DNA from: Pseudonocardia sulfidoxydans NBRC 16205
GTDB lineage: Bacteria; Actinomycetota; Actinomycetes; Mycobacteriales; Pseudonocardiaceae
Direction of reading: 5' to 3'
DNA: 64,000 nucleotides
NCBI RefSeq assembly: GCF_007989085.1
Contig: NZ_BJVJ01000008.1
Span: forward strand, 62,001 to 126,000
Notes under the pieces: model-generated
Databases searched by the model: none
The model's input: the letters and a program-made list of their open reading frames with translations, nothing else
What the model was told of the DNA's origin: nothing
Made by a program: the position numbers and the translations under genes
Part shown: piece by piece, positions 1-7,868 of the stretch
Position numbering within the stretch: position 1 is the stretch's first letter
Layout: every line of letters begins with the position of its first letter

Positions 1-1502
1 GTCGCGAGACCCGCGGCGACGGCGAGGACGACCAGCAGAGCACCGGGCAGCCCGGACGTCACGACGACGACGGCGCCCACGCCGGCGCCCGCGGTGATGC
101 CGAGGATCCCGGGTTCGGCGAGCGGGTTGCGCACCGTCCCCTGGACGACGCACCCGGCCAGCCCGAGCGCCGCGCCGGCGAGGACGGCGGCGGCGACGCG
201 GGGGGCGCGTTCGTCGAGGGCGCGGCCCACGAGATCGGGCGCGAGCCCCTGCAGCCACAGCGTGATGTCGCCGGTGCGCAGCCACAGGCTCCCCGCGAGC
301 AGGCCGGTCACGACGGCCCCGACGAGCAGCGCCGCCGCGGCGAGCAGCACGACGAGGAACCGCCGGCGTGAGCGGATCGCGATCCGGGCGTGCTGCAGCC
401 CGGCCGATCCGGCATCGCGCAGGCGCATCGCCAGGACGACGATCAGGACACCACCCAGCAGCGCCGTCGGCACACCCGTCGGGATCGACGCCGCCCCCTC
501 GGCCCCGAGGATCGCGCGCACCACGGCGTCGGCCAGCAGGACGAGCAGCGCACCGAGCAGCCCGGACGCCGGAATCAGCAGGACGTGCCGGTTGAGGACG
601 CGGACCCGGCCCGCGATCAGCCGGGCGAGCACCGGCGCGCCGAGCCCGACGAACGCGATCGGGCCGGCGAGCGTCACCGACACCGCGGTCAGCAGGACGG
701 CGCAGGCGACCGCGACGACGCGGGTCGAACGGATCGGCACCCCCAGCGACGACGCGGCGTCGTCCCCGAGACCGAGGACGTCGAGGCGCCGCGACAGCAG
801 TAGCGCCACGCACAGCACCGCGACGACGACCGGGGCGGCACGCAGCGAGGCGTCGATGTTGAGCTGGGCGAGCGATCCGCTGCCCCACGCGAACAGCCCG
901 GTGGTCTTCTCCTCGAACAGGATCAGCAGCATCGCTGTCGCGGCGTCGAGCGCCAGCGCGATCGCCGAGCCGGCGAGGACGAGCCGCGTCGTCGCCGTCC
1001 CGGCCGCCCGGCCCGCGAGGCCCAGTACGACCGCGGCGGCGACCAGGCCACCGGCGAACGCGACCGCGCCCGACGCCCAGAGCGGGACGGCGAGCCCGAA
1101 CGCGGCGACGGCGGTGAGCGCGAAGTACGCGCCGGCCGTCACGGCGAGGGTGTCGGGGGCGGCGAGCGCGTTGCGGGTCACCGACTGCAGCAGCGCCCCG
1201 GCGACGCCCAGCGCCACGCCGACCCCGATCCCGGCGGCCAGCCGCGGCAGCCGCGAGCCGGTCAGCACGTCGGTGACCGGCACGCCGCCGACGCTCTCCC
1301 GCGCACCGGAGAGGGCACGCCACAGGTCGGCCGGCCCGACACCGGAGGTGCCCTGCGTCAGGTGCCACACCCCGACCACGACGACCGCGACCAGCAGCGC
1401 GACGAGGACGGCGACCCCGCCGGCGGCCCCCCGGCGCGCCTCGGTGCACGGCGCGTCCGGCCGCGACACCGGGACGGACGCGGGGACCCGCGTCGTGCTC
1501 AC
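1..1502 (-). CDS. FecCD-type siderophore ABC permease, fused tandem duplicate (3' end outside window)
   Basis: Inner-membrane permease of a ferric-siderophore importer. Translation from GTG at 1502 gives a short basic N-terminus followed by many hydrophobic helices. The typical FecCD block LPRLAAGIGVGVALGVAG with its TRN.LA.P continuation appears once near residue 90 and again, as APRVAAAVLAGAALGLAG...VRNPLAEPGILG, about 330 residues later. The gene therefore encodes two permease halves in one chain, as in FhuB, instead of two separate FecC and FecD proteins. The GTG start overlaps the TGA of the upstream binding-protein gene by 4 bases (GTGA), so the two are translationally coupled. The reading frame is still open at base 1, so the C-terminus is missing. 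The fold assignment is firm; the siderophore is unknown. Confidence 0.85.
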   Translation of the reverse strand, partial: MSTTRVPASVPVSRPDAPCTEARRGAAGGVAVLVALLVAVVVVGVWHLTQGTSGVGPADLWRALSGARESVGGVPVTDVLTGSRLPRLAAGIGVGVALGVAGALLQSVTRNALAAPDTLAVTAGAYFALTAVAAFGLAVPLWASGAVAFAGGLVAAAVVLGLAGRAAGTATTRLVLAGSAIALALDAATAMLLILFEEKTTGLFAWGSGSLAQLNIDASLRAAPVVVAVLCVALLLSRRLDVLGLGDDAASSLGVPIRSTRVVAVACAVLLTAVSVTLAGPIAFVGLGAPVLARLIAGRVRVLNRHVLLIPASGLLGALLVLLADAVVRAILGAEGAASIPTGVPTALLGGVLIVVLAMRLRDAGSAGLQHARIAIRSRRRFLVVLLAAAALLVGAVVTGLLAGSLWLRTGDITLWLQGLAPDLVGRALDERAPRVAAAVLAGAALGLAGCVVQGTVRNPLAEPGILGITAGAGVGAVVVVTSGLPGALLVVLAVAAGLA

Positions 1503-2563
1503 CCCTTGCCGGTGATCGCGGCGACGTACGCGTCGATCGCCTGCTCGTTGGACAGCGGGCCACCCGCCCCCCAGACGCCGGGCGGGAACGCGTGCGCGCG
1601 CCCCTCCTTCACCGCGGGCAGCGAGGTCCAGATCGAGCTCTTCTGCAGCTCGGTGACGTAGCTGTCGGCCGTGTCGTCGTTGGAGTAGAAGAGGTTCGCG
1701 CTGCCGACGGCCGTCAGGCCCTCGATGTCGGTCTGGGCCAGGCCGTAGGCCGGGTCGACGCCGCCGCTGCCGTAGGCCTTGTCGATGGCGTCGGTCCAGG
1801 CCGGGGTCATCCCGAGCTGCTCGCCGAGCGCGGTGAACAGCGCGCCCTTGCCGTACGGGCGGATCGCGACGTTGCCGCCTTCGATCCAGCCGTCGAAGAA
1901 CAGGAAGTCCTTGGTCGGGAGCGCGACGGCCGAGACCTTCTGCTTCGCCTCGGCGAGGTGCGCGTCGAACTGCTGCAGCACGACGTCTGCCCGCTCGGTG
2001 CGCCCGGTGGCCTGGGCGATCATCGTGAAGACGCCCTTCATGTTGCCGATCGGGTCGGCCGCGTTCGCGCCGAGGGTCGCGAGCACCGGCACGCCGCGCT
2101 GCTGGAGCTGGGTGAGCTTCTCGTCGTCGGCGGTGAAGGCCTCGACGATGATCAGGTCCGGGTTCGTGGCGTAGAGGGCGTCGAGGTCGGGCTGCTCACG
2201 GGTGCCGACGTCGACCACACCGTCCGGGATCTTCTCCGCGCTGACGTAGGTGCCGTAGCCGCTCTTGTCGGCGACCGCGACCGGGGTGACGCACAGCGTG
2301 AGGGTGTCCTCGATCTGCTGCCACTCCAGCACCGCGACGCGCGTCGCGGGCGTCGCGAGCTCCACCTTCCGGCCGACGCCGTCGGTGATCGTGACGGGGC
2401 CGGTGGCGGTGGCCGTCCTGTCGTCGGCGCACGACCGGGAGGCCGGGGCCGCGGTGTCCGGCGCGGCGCTCGTGCCGACGTCGGTGGTGCCGCAGGCGGC
2501 GAGGGTGGTGGCGGCGACGGCGGCGAGGATCGCCAGCCGACGGATCACCGGTCGACGGGTCAT
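1499..2563 (-). CDS. Iron-siderophore ABC transporter substrate-binding lipoprotein
   Basis: A 354-residue periplasmic-binding-protein type II (FecB/FepB/BtuF class) lipoprotein that would capture ferric siderophore outside the membrane. It opens with MTRRPVIRRLAILAAVAATTLAAC, a twin-arginine-like basic start, hydrophobic core and lipobox (TLAAC), so Cys 24 or so would be lipidated. A Thr/Asp/Ala-rich linker follows, then the TroA-like fold with VAVLEWQQIEDTL and DLDALYATNPDLII, which are typical of this family. Start ATG overlaps the stop of the upstream ATPase gene (ATGA), and its own stop overlaps the permease start. The three genes are one tightly coupled operon. Confidence 0.88.
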   Translation of the reverse strand: MTRRPVIRRLAILAAVAATTLAACGTTDVGTSAAPDTAAPASRSCADDRTATATGPVTITDGVGRKVELATPATRVAVLEWQQIEDTLTLCVTPVAVADKSGYGTYVSAEKIPDGVVDVGTREQPDLDALYATNPDLIIVEAFTADDEKLTQLQQRGVPVLATLGANAADPIGNMKGVFTMIAQATGRTERADVVLQQFDAHLAEAKQKVSAVALPTKDFLFFDGWIEGGNVAIRPYGKGALFTALGEQLGMTPAWTDAIDKAYGSGGVDPAYGLAQTDIEGLTAVGSANLFYSNDDTADSYVTELQKSSIWTSLPAVKEGRAHAFPPGVWGAGGPLSNEQAIDAYVAAITGKG

Positions 2564-3390
2564 GGGGTGGCCTCTCGGATGGATGATGCGGAACGGGCGG
2601 GATGCCGCCCGACGGGATCGATGCGCAGCCGGCCCCGACCGTCGACGCTCACCTCGACCCCGATGTCGTAGACCTCGGCGATGTTCGCCGCGGTGAGGAC
2701 GTCGAACGGGTCGCCCACGGCGTGGATGCGCCCCGCGGCCATCAGCAGCAGCGTGTCGGCGACGCGGGCCGCCTGGTCGAGGTCGTGCAGCACGACGCCG
2801 ACGGCGGTGCCGTGGTCGTCGGCGAGGTCGCGCACGAGGTCGAGCGTCTCGGTCCGGTAGCGCAGGTCGAGATGGTTGGTCGGTTCGTCGAGCAGGACGA
2901 CGCCGGTGTCCTGGGCGAGGCAGGCGGCCAGCCAGACCCGCTGGACCTCGCCGCCGGAGAGCTCCCCGACCGCGCGGTCGGCCATCGGGTGCACCCCGGT
3001 GACGCGCATCGCGTGGTCGATCGCGCGCCGGTCGGCGACCGACAGCCCGGCGAACCCCCGCCGGTGGGGATGGCGGCCGAATGCCACGACGTCGCGTACC
3101 GCCAGCCCCTGCGGCGCGGGCCGCGACTGGGTGAACAGGGTGACCTCGCGGGCGAACGCGCGGCCGTCGAGCAGCGAGGCGGCGCGGTCGCCGAGGGTGA
3201 CGCGGCCCTCGTCGACCCGGTGCAGCCGGGCGAGCGCGCGCAGCAGCGTCGACTTGCCGCTGCCGTTGGGGCCGACGAGCGCGGTGACGCGGCCGGGTTC
3301 CAGGGTCAGCGAGACGTGGTGGACCACCGCGGTCCGGCCGAACCGCAGCACCAGCTGCTCGCCGGCGAGGACGTGGGGGGATGTGGTCAT
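2560..3390 (-). CDS. Ferric-siderophore ABC transporter ATP-binding protein
   Basis: A 276-residue ATPase of the FecE/FepC class that powers the adjacent permease. Visible motifs in order: Walker A GPNGSGKST (about residue 39), Q-loop region FTQSRPAP, ABC signature LSGGEVQRVW (about 144), Walker B TGVVLLDEPTNHLD and the switch His in GVVLHDLDQA. It is the first gene of the importer operon and overlaps the lipoprotein gene by four bases. No good Shine-Dalgarno precedes the ATG. A possible DtxR/IdeR-like site lies about 30 bases upstream, which would fit iron control. The C-terminal 50 residues after the ATPase core are ordinary for the family. Confidence 0.9.
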   Translation of the reverse strand: MTTSPHVLAGEQLVLRFGRTAVVHHVSLTLEPGRVTALVGPNGSGKSTLLRALARLHRVDEGRVTLGDRAASLLDGRAFAREVTLFTQSRPAPQGLAVRDVVAFGRHPHRRGFAGLSVADRRAIDHAMRVTGVHPMADRAVGELSGGEVQRVWLAACLAQDTGVVLLDEPTNHLDLRYRTETLDLVRDLADDHGTAVGVVLHDLDQAARVADTLLLMAAGRIHAVGDPFDVLTAANIAEVYDIGVEVSVDGRGRLRIDPVGRHPARSASSIREATP

Positions 3391-3416
3391 CGGAGGTGAA
3401 GGTCCCGGGATGTGAA

Positions 3417-3433
3417 GTAAGGCTTGCCTACCT
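3417..3433 (-). promoter_or_regulatory. Possible DtxR/IdeR-type iron box upstream of the importer operon
   Basis: Plus-strand bases 3417-3433 read GTAAGGCTTGCCTACCT. They contain AGGC-TT-GCCT and resemble the TTAGGTTAGGCTAACCTAA consensus of actinobacterial iron repressors, but with several mismatches. The position, 27-43 bases before the ATPase start, is right for an operator. The call rests on similarity by eye and position only. Confidence 0.35.
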
Positions 3434-3507
3434 GCGCGACGCTACGGTCCGTGACCGGTGTCCGCAATCCGGACTTCACGACACCCGATACGGGTTTTCG
3501 GACGCGG

Positions 3508-4323
3508 TCAGCCGCGGAACGCGCCCGGCGTCGTCCCCATGACCCGGCAGAAGGCCTCGATGAACGTGCTCGGCTGTGCGTAGCCGAGCCGCACGGACGT
3601 CGCCTGCACGTCGTGCCCCTCGGAGAGCAGGGTCAGCGCCGCGTGCACCCGCAGCACCTGCCGCCACTGGACGAACGACAGCCCCGTCGTGACCCGGAAC
3701 GTCCGGGTGATCGTGCGCTCGCTGATCCCCAGCACCCGGGCCCACTCGTCGAGGGCCCGGTCGTCGGCGGGATCGTCGAGCAGCGCGGTGGCGATCGGGT
3801 CGATCCGGGCGTCGCCGGGCAGCTGCAGCGCGAGCTGGCGCGGCGACGGCTCCAGCACGTCGAACACCACGGCCTCCGCCCGCGCGCGGGCCGCATCGTG
3901 CAGGTCCGCCCTGGTCAGATGGGTGAGCAGCGACTCCAGCACGGGCGTCATCGTGATCGCCGTCGGCCCGTCGAACGCGACCGGCGTCCGGTCGGGGGCG
4001 AAGAAGGCGTCGTGGAACGCGACGTTCGCGGTGAGCCGGCCCGCGTGCGCGACCCCGGCCGGGATCCACAGCCCCGACCCGTCCGAGACGGTGAACACCT
4101 GGTCGCCGACGCGGGCCGTCAGCGTCCCGCCGCGCACCCACACCAGCTCGTGCATCGCGTGCGAGTGCGGCTCCCACTCCAGCGGCACGCCCGACGTCTC
4201 CGACTCGGCCAGGATGACGTGGCGACCCGCGCGCTCGGGCACGATGCCGTCACTCCGGACGACGGTGCTCGGCTCCCGGCGCCACGCCCCGGAGGCCGTG
4301 TCGCGACGGGCCGCCCGGGTCAT
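3508..4323 (-). CDS. AraC-family transcriptional regulator with N-terminal cupin
   Basis: A 271-residue regulator. Residues about 35-110 form a cupin-like sensor (PHSHAMHELVWV, GLWIPAGVAH). The C-terminal 100 residues carry the double helix-turn-helix of AraC proteins (LDEWARVLGISERTITRTFR and the second helix ending ATSVRLGYAQPSTFIEAFCRVMGTTPGAFRG). It lies directly upstream of, and in the same direction as, the siderophore importer genes. AraC regulators in that position usually activate siderophore uptake in response to the loaded siderophore, so that is its likely job. It starts only 10 bases after the stop of the rph gene, so it may also be read from the rph promoter. Confidence 0.85.
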   Translation of the reverse strand: MTRAARRDTASGAWRREPSTVVRSDGIVPERAGRHVILAESETSGVPLEWEPHSHAMHELVWVRGGTLTARVGDQVFTVSDGSGLWIPAGVAHAGRLTANVAFHDAFFAPDRTPVAFDGPTAITMTPVLESLLTHLTRADLHDAARARAEAVVFDVLEPSPRQLALQLPGDARIDPIATALLDDPADDRALDEWARVLGISERTITRTFRVTTGLSFVQWRQVLRVHAALTLLSEGHDVQATSVRLGYAQPSTFIEAFCRVMGTTPGAFRG

Positions 4324-4333
4324 GGCGCCGAGT

Positions 4334-6940
4334 CTACGAATCCCCGAGGATCTCGACGTAGCCGTTCGTCCCGTCGACGCGGATGCGCTGCCCGTCGCGG
4401 ATCAGCCCGGTGGCGTCCTGCACCCCGACGACGGCGGGCAGCCCGTACTCGCGGGCCACGACGGCGCCGTGCGTCATCAGGCCGCCCACCTCGGTCACGA
4501 GCCCCGCGATCGTCACGAACAGCGGTGACCAGCTCGGGTCGGTGTAGGCGGTGACGAGGATGTCACCGGCGTCGAGGTCGGCGTCGGCCATGTCGAGCAC
4601 CACGCGGGCGCGGCCCTCCACGGTCCCGGCGGACACGGCGAGTCCCGGGAGGGCGCCCGTGGGCAGGTCCTCGCGCCGGTACGCCCCGGCGACGGCCTCG
4701 CCGTCGGAGGTCAGCACCCGCGGCGGGGTGAGGGTCCGGAAGACGGCCTGGTCCTCGCGGCGCCGCCGGACGAGGTCGGCGTCGGCCCGGCCGGTGCGGA
4801 CGACCTCGTGCAACTCCTGGAACCGCAGGTGGAACGCGTCCTCCCGGTCGGCGAGGACGCCGTCGCGGACGAGCCGGTCGGCCTCGGCGAGGATCGCCCG
4901 CTTGTAGACGAAGTAGCGGCACACCATGGCGAACTTCGGGTACTCGCGGTACCCGATGAACGTCCGCAGCCGGGCGATCATCCGTGTCGTCTCGGCGGCC
5001 TTCTGCCCGCCGTCGGGCAGGGCGCGCAGCCGGTCGAGGAGGTCGCGCTCCGCCTGCGCGGCACCGCGTTCCCCCTGCTCGAAGAGTCGCCGGCCGGCGC
5101 CGGGCTCGAAGTTGTCGACGTTGCCCAGCAGCACGGGGACGAGCAGCGCGGGCTGCTCGCTCCAGCGTGGGCGGCTGATGTCGATCTCGCCGACGCAGCG
5201 CATGCCGTACGCGTCGAGATAGGCGCGGATCGCGTCGTGGACCTGCTGCCCGCCCGCGACGGACCGGAGCCCCTCGAGGACGTCGTCACCGGCGTCACGC
5301 AGGTACGCGACGACCGCCGGATGCGGGCGGACCGCGTCGGCGACGTCGAGGAGCGCGAGCCCCATCTCCGAGGTGACGTTGTGCGGGACGGACCGGGTCA
5401 GCGCGTCGGCCGCGTTCTCCTCGCCCAGCCACTCACGCATCCGGTCGTTGATCCACCGGGCGGCGTCCATGGCCGTCATGAAGACCTGGTGACTGCGGCG
5501 GTCGAACAGCAGCCGCCGCAGCTCACCGAAGTCGTCGAGGACGAAGTCGAACAGGTCGGCGCCGTGGTGGCGCCCGATCTCCGCGGCGACCGCGGCCAGT
5601 GAGGCGCGGCTCTCGGCGATCAGCTCCTCGACCAGCGCGGGGTCGGCGTCGATCGGGTCGAAGGCGCCGACCAGGGGCGGCCCTCCCGCACCTTGCGTCG
5701 GCGGCGGCAGGAAACCCTCGCGGTCGAGGACCGTCCGCAGCGCGTCGCCCATGAGCGGGTCGGACGTCGTCATCGTGTCGAGGAGCCAGTCGCGGGTGGA
5801 CCGCACCCCGAGGTGCCCGGTGACGTCGACGAACAGCCGTCCGCCCGCCTCAGCCATCGGCCGCGGGGTGGTCAGCTGCCACACCGACAGACCCAGGGGC
5901 GTCATCGCGTCGGTCATCATCTGCTGGTGTCCGACCGACACGTAGACGTGGTTGGCGTCGTCGGTGACGGGTGGGATCGGGAACAGCGTGGTGATCGGCC
6001 GGCTCTGGACGATCCGGATGTCACCGTCGGCGAGGCACCACTCGATGTCCTGCGGGCGGTCGAAGTGCGCCTCGATCCGACGTCCGAGCCGCGCGAGCTG
6101 CAGCACCTGGGCGTCGGTCAGCGTGGGCTCGTCCTGGTGCCCGGGCTCGACCTCGTGCTGCCGGGTGCCGCCGTCCGGGGCCGCGACGAGGACGATCTTC
6201 TTCGCCGCGATCGCACTGCCGACGACCTCGTCGTCACGCACCGTCCACACGTCGGTGTCGACCAGCCCCGACACCAGCGCCTCGCCGAGCCCGGGGACGG
6301 CCTCGACGCTCACCACGGTCCGGTCGGACGTCACCGGGTCGGCCGTGAACACGACCCCGGACGCCTGCGGGAACACCATCTGCTGGACGACGACGGCCAT
6401 CCGCACGCGGCGGTGGTCGATGCCGTTGCGCAGCCGGTAGGTCACGGCCCGCTCGGTGAACAGCGACGCCCAGCAGGACCTGATGTGCCGCAGCACCTCC
6501 TCGGGGCCGACGACGTTGAGGTAGGTGTCCTGCTGGCCCGCGAACGACGCCGTCGGCAGGTCCTCGGCCGTCGCGCTGGACCGGACCGCGACGGGCGTCG
6601 ACTCACCGAGCCGGGCCAGTGGCCGGGTCAGCGCCACGGCCACGTCGTCGGGGATCGGCTGGGCCTCGATGCCCGCGCGGACCTGCGCCGAGAGGGCCGC
6701 GATCGTGTCCCGGTCGGCCGGGTCCAGGTCCGCGAGCCGGTCCAGCAGGGCGTCGAGCGCGGGCGCGCCGGCCAGCACCCGGGCGAAGGCGTGCGTCGTG
6801 ACGGCGTAGCCGGGCGGCACGTCGACACCCTCGACCCGCGACAGCTCCCCCAGGTTCGCGGCCTTGCCGCCGACGACCGCCCCTCCGGTCGCGTCGATCT
6901 CCTCGAAGGCCAGCACGTACGTGTCGTGCGCAGAATCCAT
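4334..6940 (-). CDS. rph: Rifamycin-inactivating phosphotransferase (Rph family)
   Basis: An 868-residue dikinase-type enzyme predicted to phosphorylate rifamycins, using ATP to give AMP, Pi and phospho-rifamycin. Layout matches Rph: N-terminal ATP-grasp domain (GGKAANLGEL near residue 24, AVRSSATAEDLPTASFAGQ near 110, VQQMVFPQASGVVFTADP near 170). A long middle substrate domain follows, then a C-terminal swivelling domain with GGLMTHGAVVAREYGLPAVVGV. The phospho-acceptor His computes to residue 824, close to His825 of the Listeria enzyme; PEP synthases have CHAA here instead of THGA. Length also fits Rph (about 865). ATG 6940 is chosen because GGGGGA precedes it at a normal distance. An upstream extension would run into furA. 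The rifamycin-associated element upstream makes the substrate call much firmer than homology alone. Confidence 0.88.
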   Translation of the reverse strand: MDSAHDTYVLAFEEIDATGGAVVGGKAANLGELSRVEGVDVPPGYAVTTHAFARVLAGAPALDALLDRLADLDPADRDTIAALSAQVRAGIEAQPIPDDVAVALTRPLARLGESTPVAVRSSATAEDLPTASFAGQQDTYLNVVGPEEVLRHIRSCWASLFTERAVTYRLRNGIDHRRVRMAVVVQQMVFPQASGVVFTADPVTSDRTVVSVEAVPGLGEALVSGLVDTDVWTVRDDEVVGSAIAAKKIVLVAAPDGGTRQHEVEPGHQDEPTLTDAQVLQLARLGRRIEAHFDRPQDIEWCLADGDIRIVQSRPITTLFPIPPVTDDANHVYVSVGHQQMMTDAMTPLGLSVWQLTTPRPMAEAGGRLFVDVTGHLGVRSTRDWLLDTMTTSDPLMGDALRTVLDREGFLPPPTQGAGGPPLVGAFDPIDADPALVEELIAESRASLAAVAAEIGRHHGADLFDFVLDDFGELRRLLFDRRSHQVFMTAMDAARWINDRMREWLGEENAADALTRSVPHNVTSEMGLALLDVADAVRPHPAVVAYLRDAGDDVLEGLRSVAGGQQVHDAIRAYLDAYGMRCVGEIDISRPRWSEQPALLVPVLLGNVDNFEPGAGRRLFEQGERGAAQAERDLLDRLRALPDGGQKAAETTRMIARLRTFIGYREYPKFAMVCRYFVYKRAILAEADRLVRDGVLADREDAFHLRFQELHEVVRTGRADADLVRRRREDQAVFRTLTPPRVLTSDGEAVAGAYRREDLPTGALPGLAVSAGTVEGRARVVLDMADADLDAGDILVTAYTDPSWSPLFVTIAGLVTEVGGLMTHGAVVAREYGLPAVVGVQDATGLIRDGQRIRVDGTNGYVEILGDS

Positions 6941-6987
6941 GGTGCTGCGTTCCCCCGCCATGACGTCGATTGCGGCCGAGCCCTTTC

Positions 6988-7008
6988 GAGGCGCAGAGTC
7001 TGCGCCTC
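6988..7008. repeat. Perfect 21-bp inverted repeat in the rph leader
   Basis: GAGGCGCAGA, one central G, then TCTGCGCCTC. The arms are fully complementary (10 bp). It lies between the RAE and the rph start codon, 48-68 bases upstream of the ATG. It could be an operator or fold as a hairpin in the leader RNA. No run of U follows, so it is not a classical terminator. Confidence 0.7.
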
Positions 7009-7013
7009 CGACC

Positions 7014-7032
7014 GGGTCTTGCCGCAAGACCC
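7014..7032 (-). promoter_or_regulatory. Rifamycin-associated element (RAE)
   Basis: A perfect 19-bp inverted repeat that reads GGGTCTTGCGGCAAGACCC on the rph strand. The published actinomycete RAE, found upstream of rifamycin-inactivating genes and needed for rifampin induction, is GGGGCTTGCGGCAAGGCCC as I recall it. The match is 17 of 19, and the two differences (T and A) are at mirrored positions, so symmetry is kept. It sits 73 bases before the rph start. Induction of rph by rifamycins is therefore expected. Confidence 0.88.
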
Positions 7033-7047
7033 CCCGGGCGCTATACG
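7019..7047 (+). promoter_or_regulatory. Rightward sigma-70-like promoter whose -35 lies inside the RAE
   Basis: TTGCCG (7019-7024), a 17-base spacer and TATACG (7042-7047). The -35 hexamer is part of the RAE palindrome. Transcription would run to the right, into the acyl-CoA ligase remnant and toward furA-katG. On the opposite strand the symmetric TTGCGG has only a poor -10 (CAGACT, 19-base spacing). Confidence 0.45.
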
Positions 7048-7077
7048 TTGGAGCAGAGGGAGAACGGGTCTCGACCG

Positions 7078-7330
7078 GTGACCACACCCGGTCCGCACTG
7101 TGCGGATGACACCTACCGGACGCAGCGGCTGCGCGCCCTGCTCGGGTACGCGAAGGCGCGGTCACCCTTCCACCCCGCGCGGCTGTCCGATGTGGGCCCG
7201 GCCACCGCGACGGTCGACGACCTCGCCGCCGCTTCGTCGCGCCGGCGCGATGACGGTCCGGTTCCCGGGGCCGCGGACCTCGCCGACCGGCGAACCCCGA
7301 CCGCTCGGCGCACAGTCCCTCTTTTGAATT
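7078..7330 (+). pseudogene. Decayed 5' fragment of a phenylacetate-CoA ligase-like gene
   Basis: From GTG 7078 the frame reads ...QRLRALLGYAKARSPFH followed by PARLSDVG...ATVDDLAA. This is the usual N-terminal sequence of PaaK-like adenylating enzymes (RLR.LL.YA..RSPFH...TVDDLA). After that the similarity is lost: the text becomes Arg-rich and ends at about 84 codons just before furA, instead of running on for 350 more residues. A purine-rich stretch (AGAGGGAGAA) and a promoter lie upstream, so the 5' end may still be expressed. I read it as a remnant left by deletion, but a short unrelated ORF cannot be excluded. Confidence 0.45.
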
Positions 7331-7357
7331 GAACCAGTCAGGTCTTCGTGCTGAAAT
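7329..7357 (+). promoter_or_regulatory. furA promoter, probably giving a leaderless mRNA
   Basis: TTGAAC (7329-7334), a 17-base spacer and TGAAAT (7352-7357) end seven bases before the GTG of furA, so the transcript would begin at or next to the start codon, as known for mycobacterial furA. The AT-rich TTTTGAATTGAA at 7322-7333 is where the FurA autoregulatory box lies in mycobacteria. Confidence 0.55.
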
Positions 7358-7364
7358 CTGTGCC

Positions 7365-7802
7365 GTGCAGAGCCGCGCGCAGATCGAGCAGTCACTCCGC
7401 GAGGCCGCGCTGCGCGTCACCGGACCGCGCAGGGCGGTGCTGGCGGCCGTGCTCGACCATCCGCACGCCGACACCGACACCCTGATCGCGGCCACCCGGG
7501 AACGACTCGGCTCGGTGTCGCACCAGGCGGTGTACGACGTGCTGCGCGTGCTCACCGACGCCGGGCTGATCCGCCGTTTCCAACCGGCGGGTTCGGTCGC
7601 CCGGTACGAGGCGCGGGTCGGCGACAACCATCACCATCTCGTGTGCCGCTCCTGCGGTGCGGTGAACGACGTCGACTGCGCCACGGGTGCCGCGCCCTGC
7701 CTGACCGCCTCCGACACCGCCGGTTTCCAGATCGACGAGGCCGAGGTCGTGTATTGGGGCGTCTGCCCCGCCTGCCAGGCACTGTCCGCCGCTGGTGCCT
7801 GA
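7365..7802 (+). CDS. furA: FurA-type ferric uptake/peroxide regulator
   Basis: A 145-residue Fur-family metalloregulator that would repress katG and itself until oxidised. The winged helix ([47 protein letters not shown]) is followed by the dimerisation domain with metal site [15 protein letters not shown] and the closing pair CPAC. The sequence follows mycobacterial FurA closely, including [15 protein letters not shown] and [15 protein letters not shown] 7365 gives the family's normal length; the longer in-frame TTG at 7329 lies in the promoter. katG begins 66 bases downstream, so the pair forms the usual furA-katG unit. Confidence 0.92.
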   Translation: MQSRAQIEQSLREAALRVTGPRRAVLAAVLDHPHADTDTLIAATRERLGSVSHQAVYDVLRVLTDAGLIRRFQPAGSVARYEARVGDNHHHLVCRSCGAVNDVDCATGAAPCLTASDTAGFQIDEAEVVYWGVCPACQALSAAGA

Positions 7803-7868
7803 CCGTTCCACCGTCCGCGACACGCCGGCCGGTCCCCCTGGACCGGCATCCACCCAGGAAGGACTGAC

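Noticed and set aside
6941-7627. N-terminal extension of rph to 1097 residues
   Set aside because: It would run through the RAE and furA; the family starts at the ATG near 6940, which has a ribosome site.
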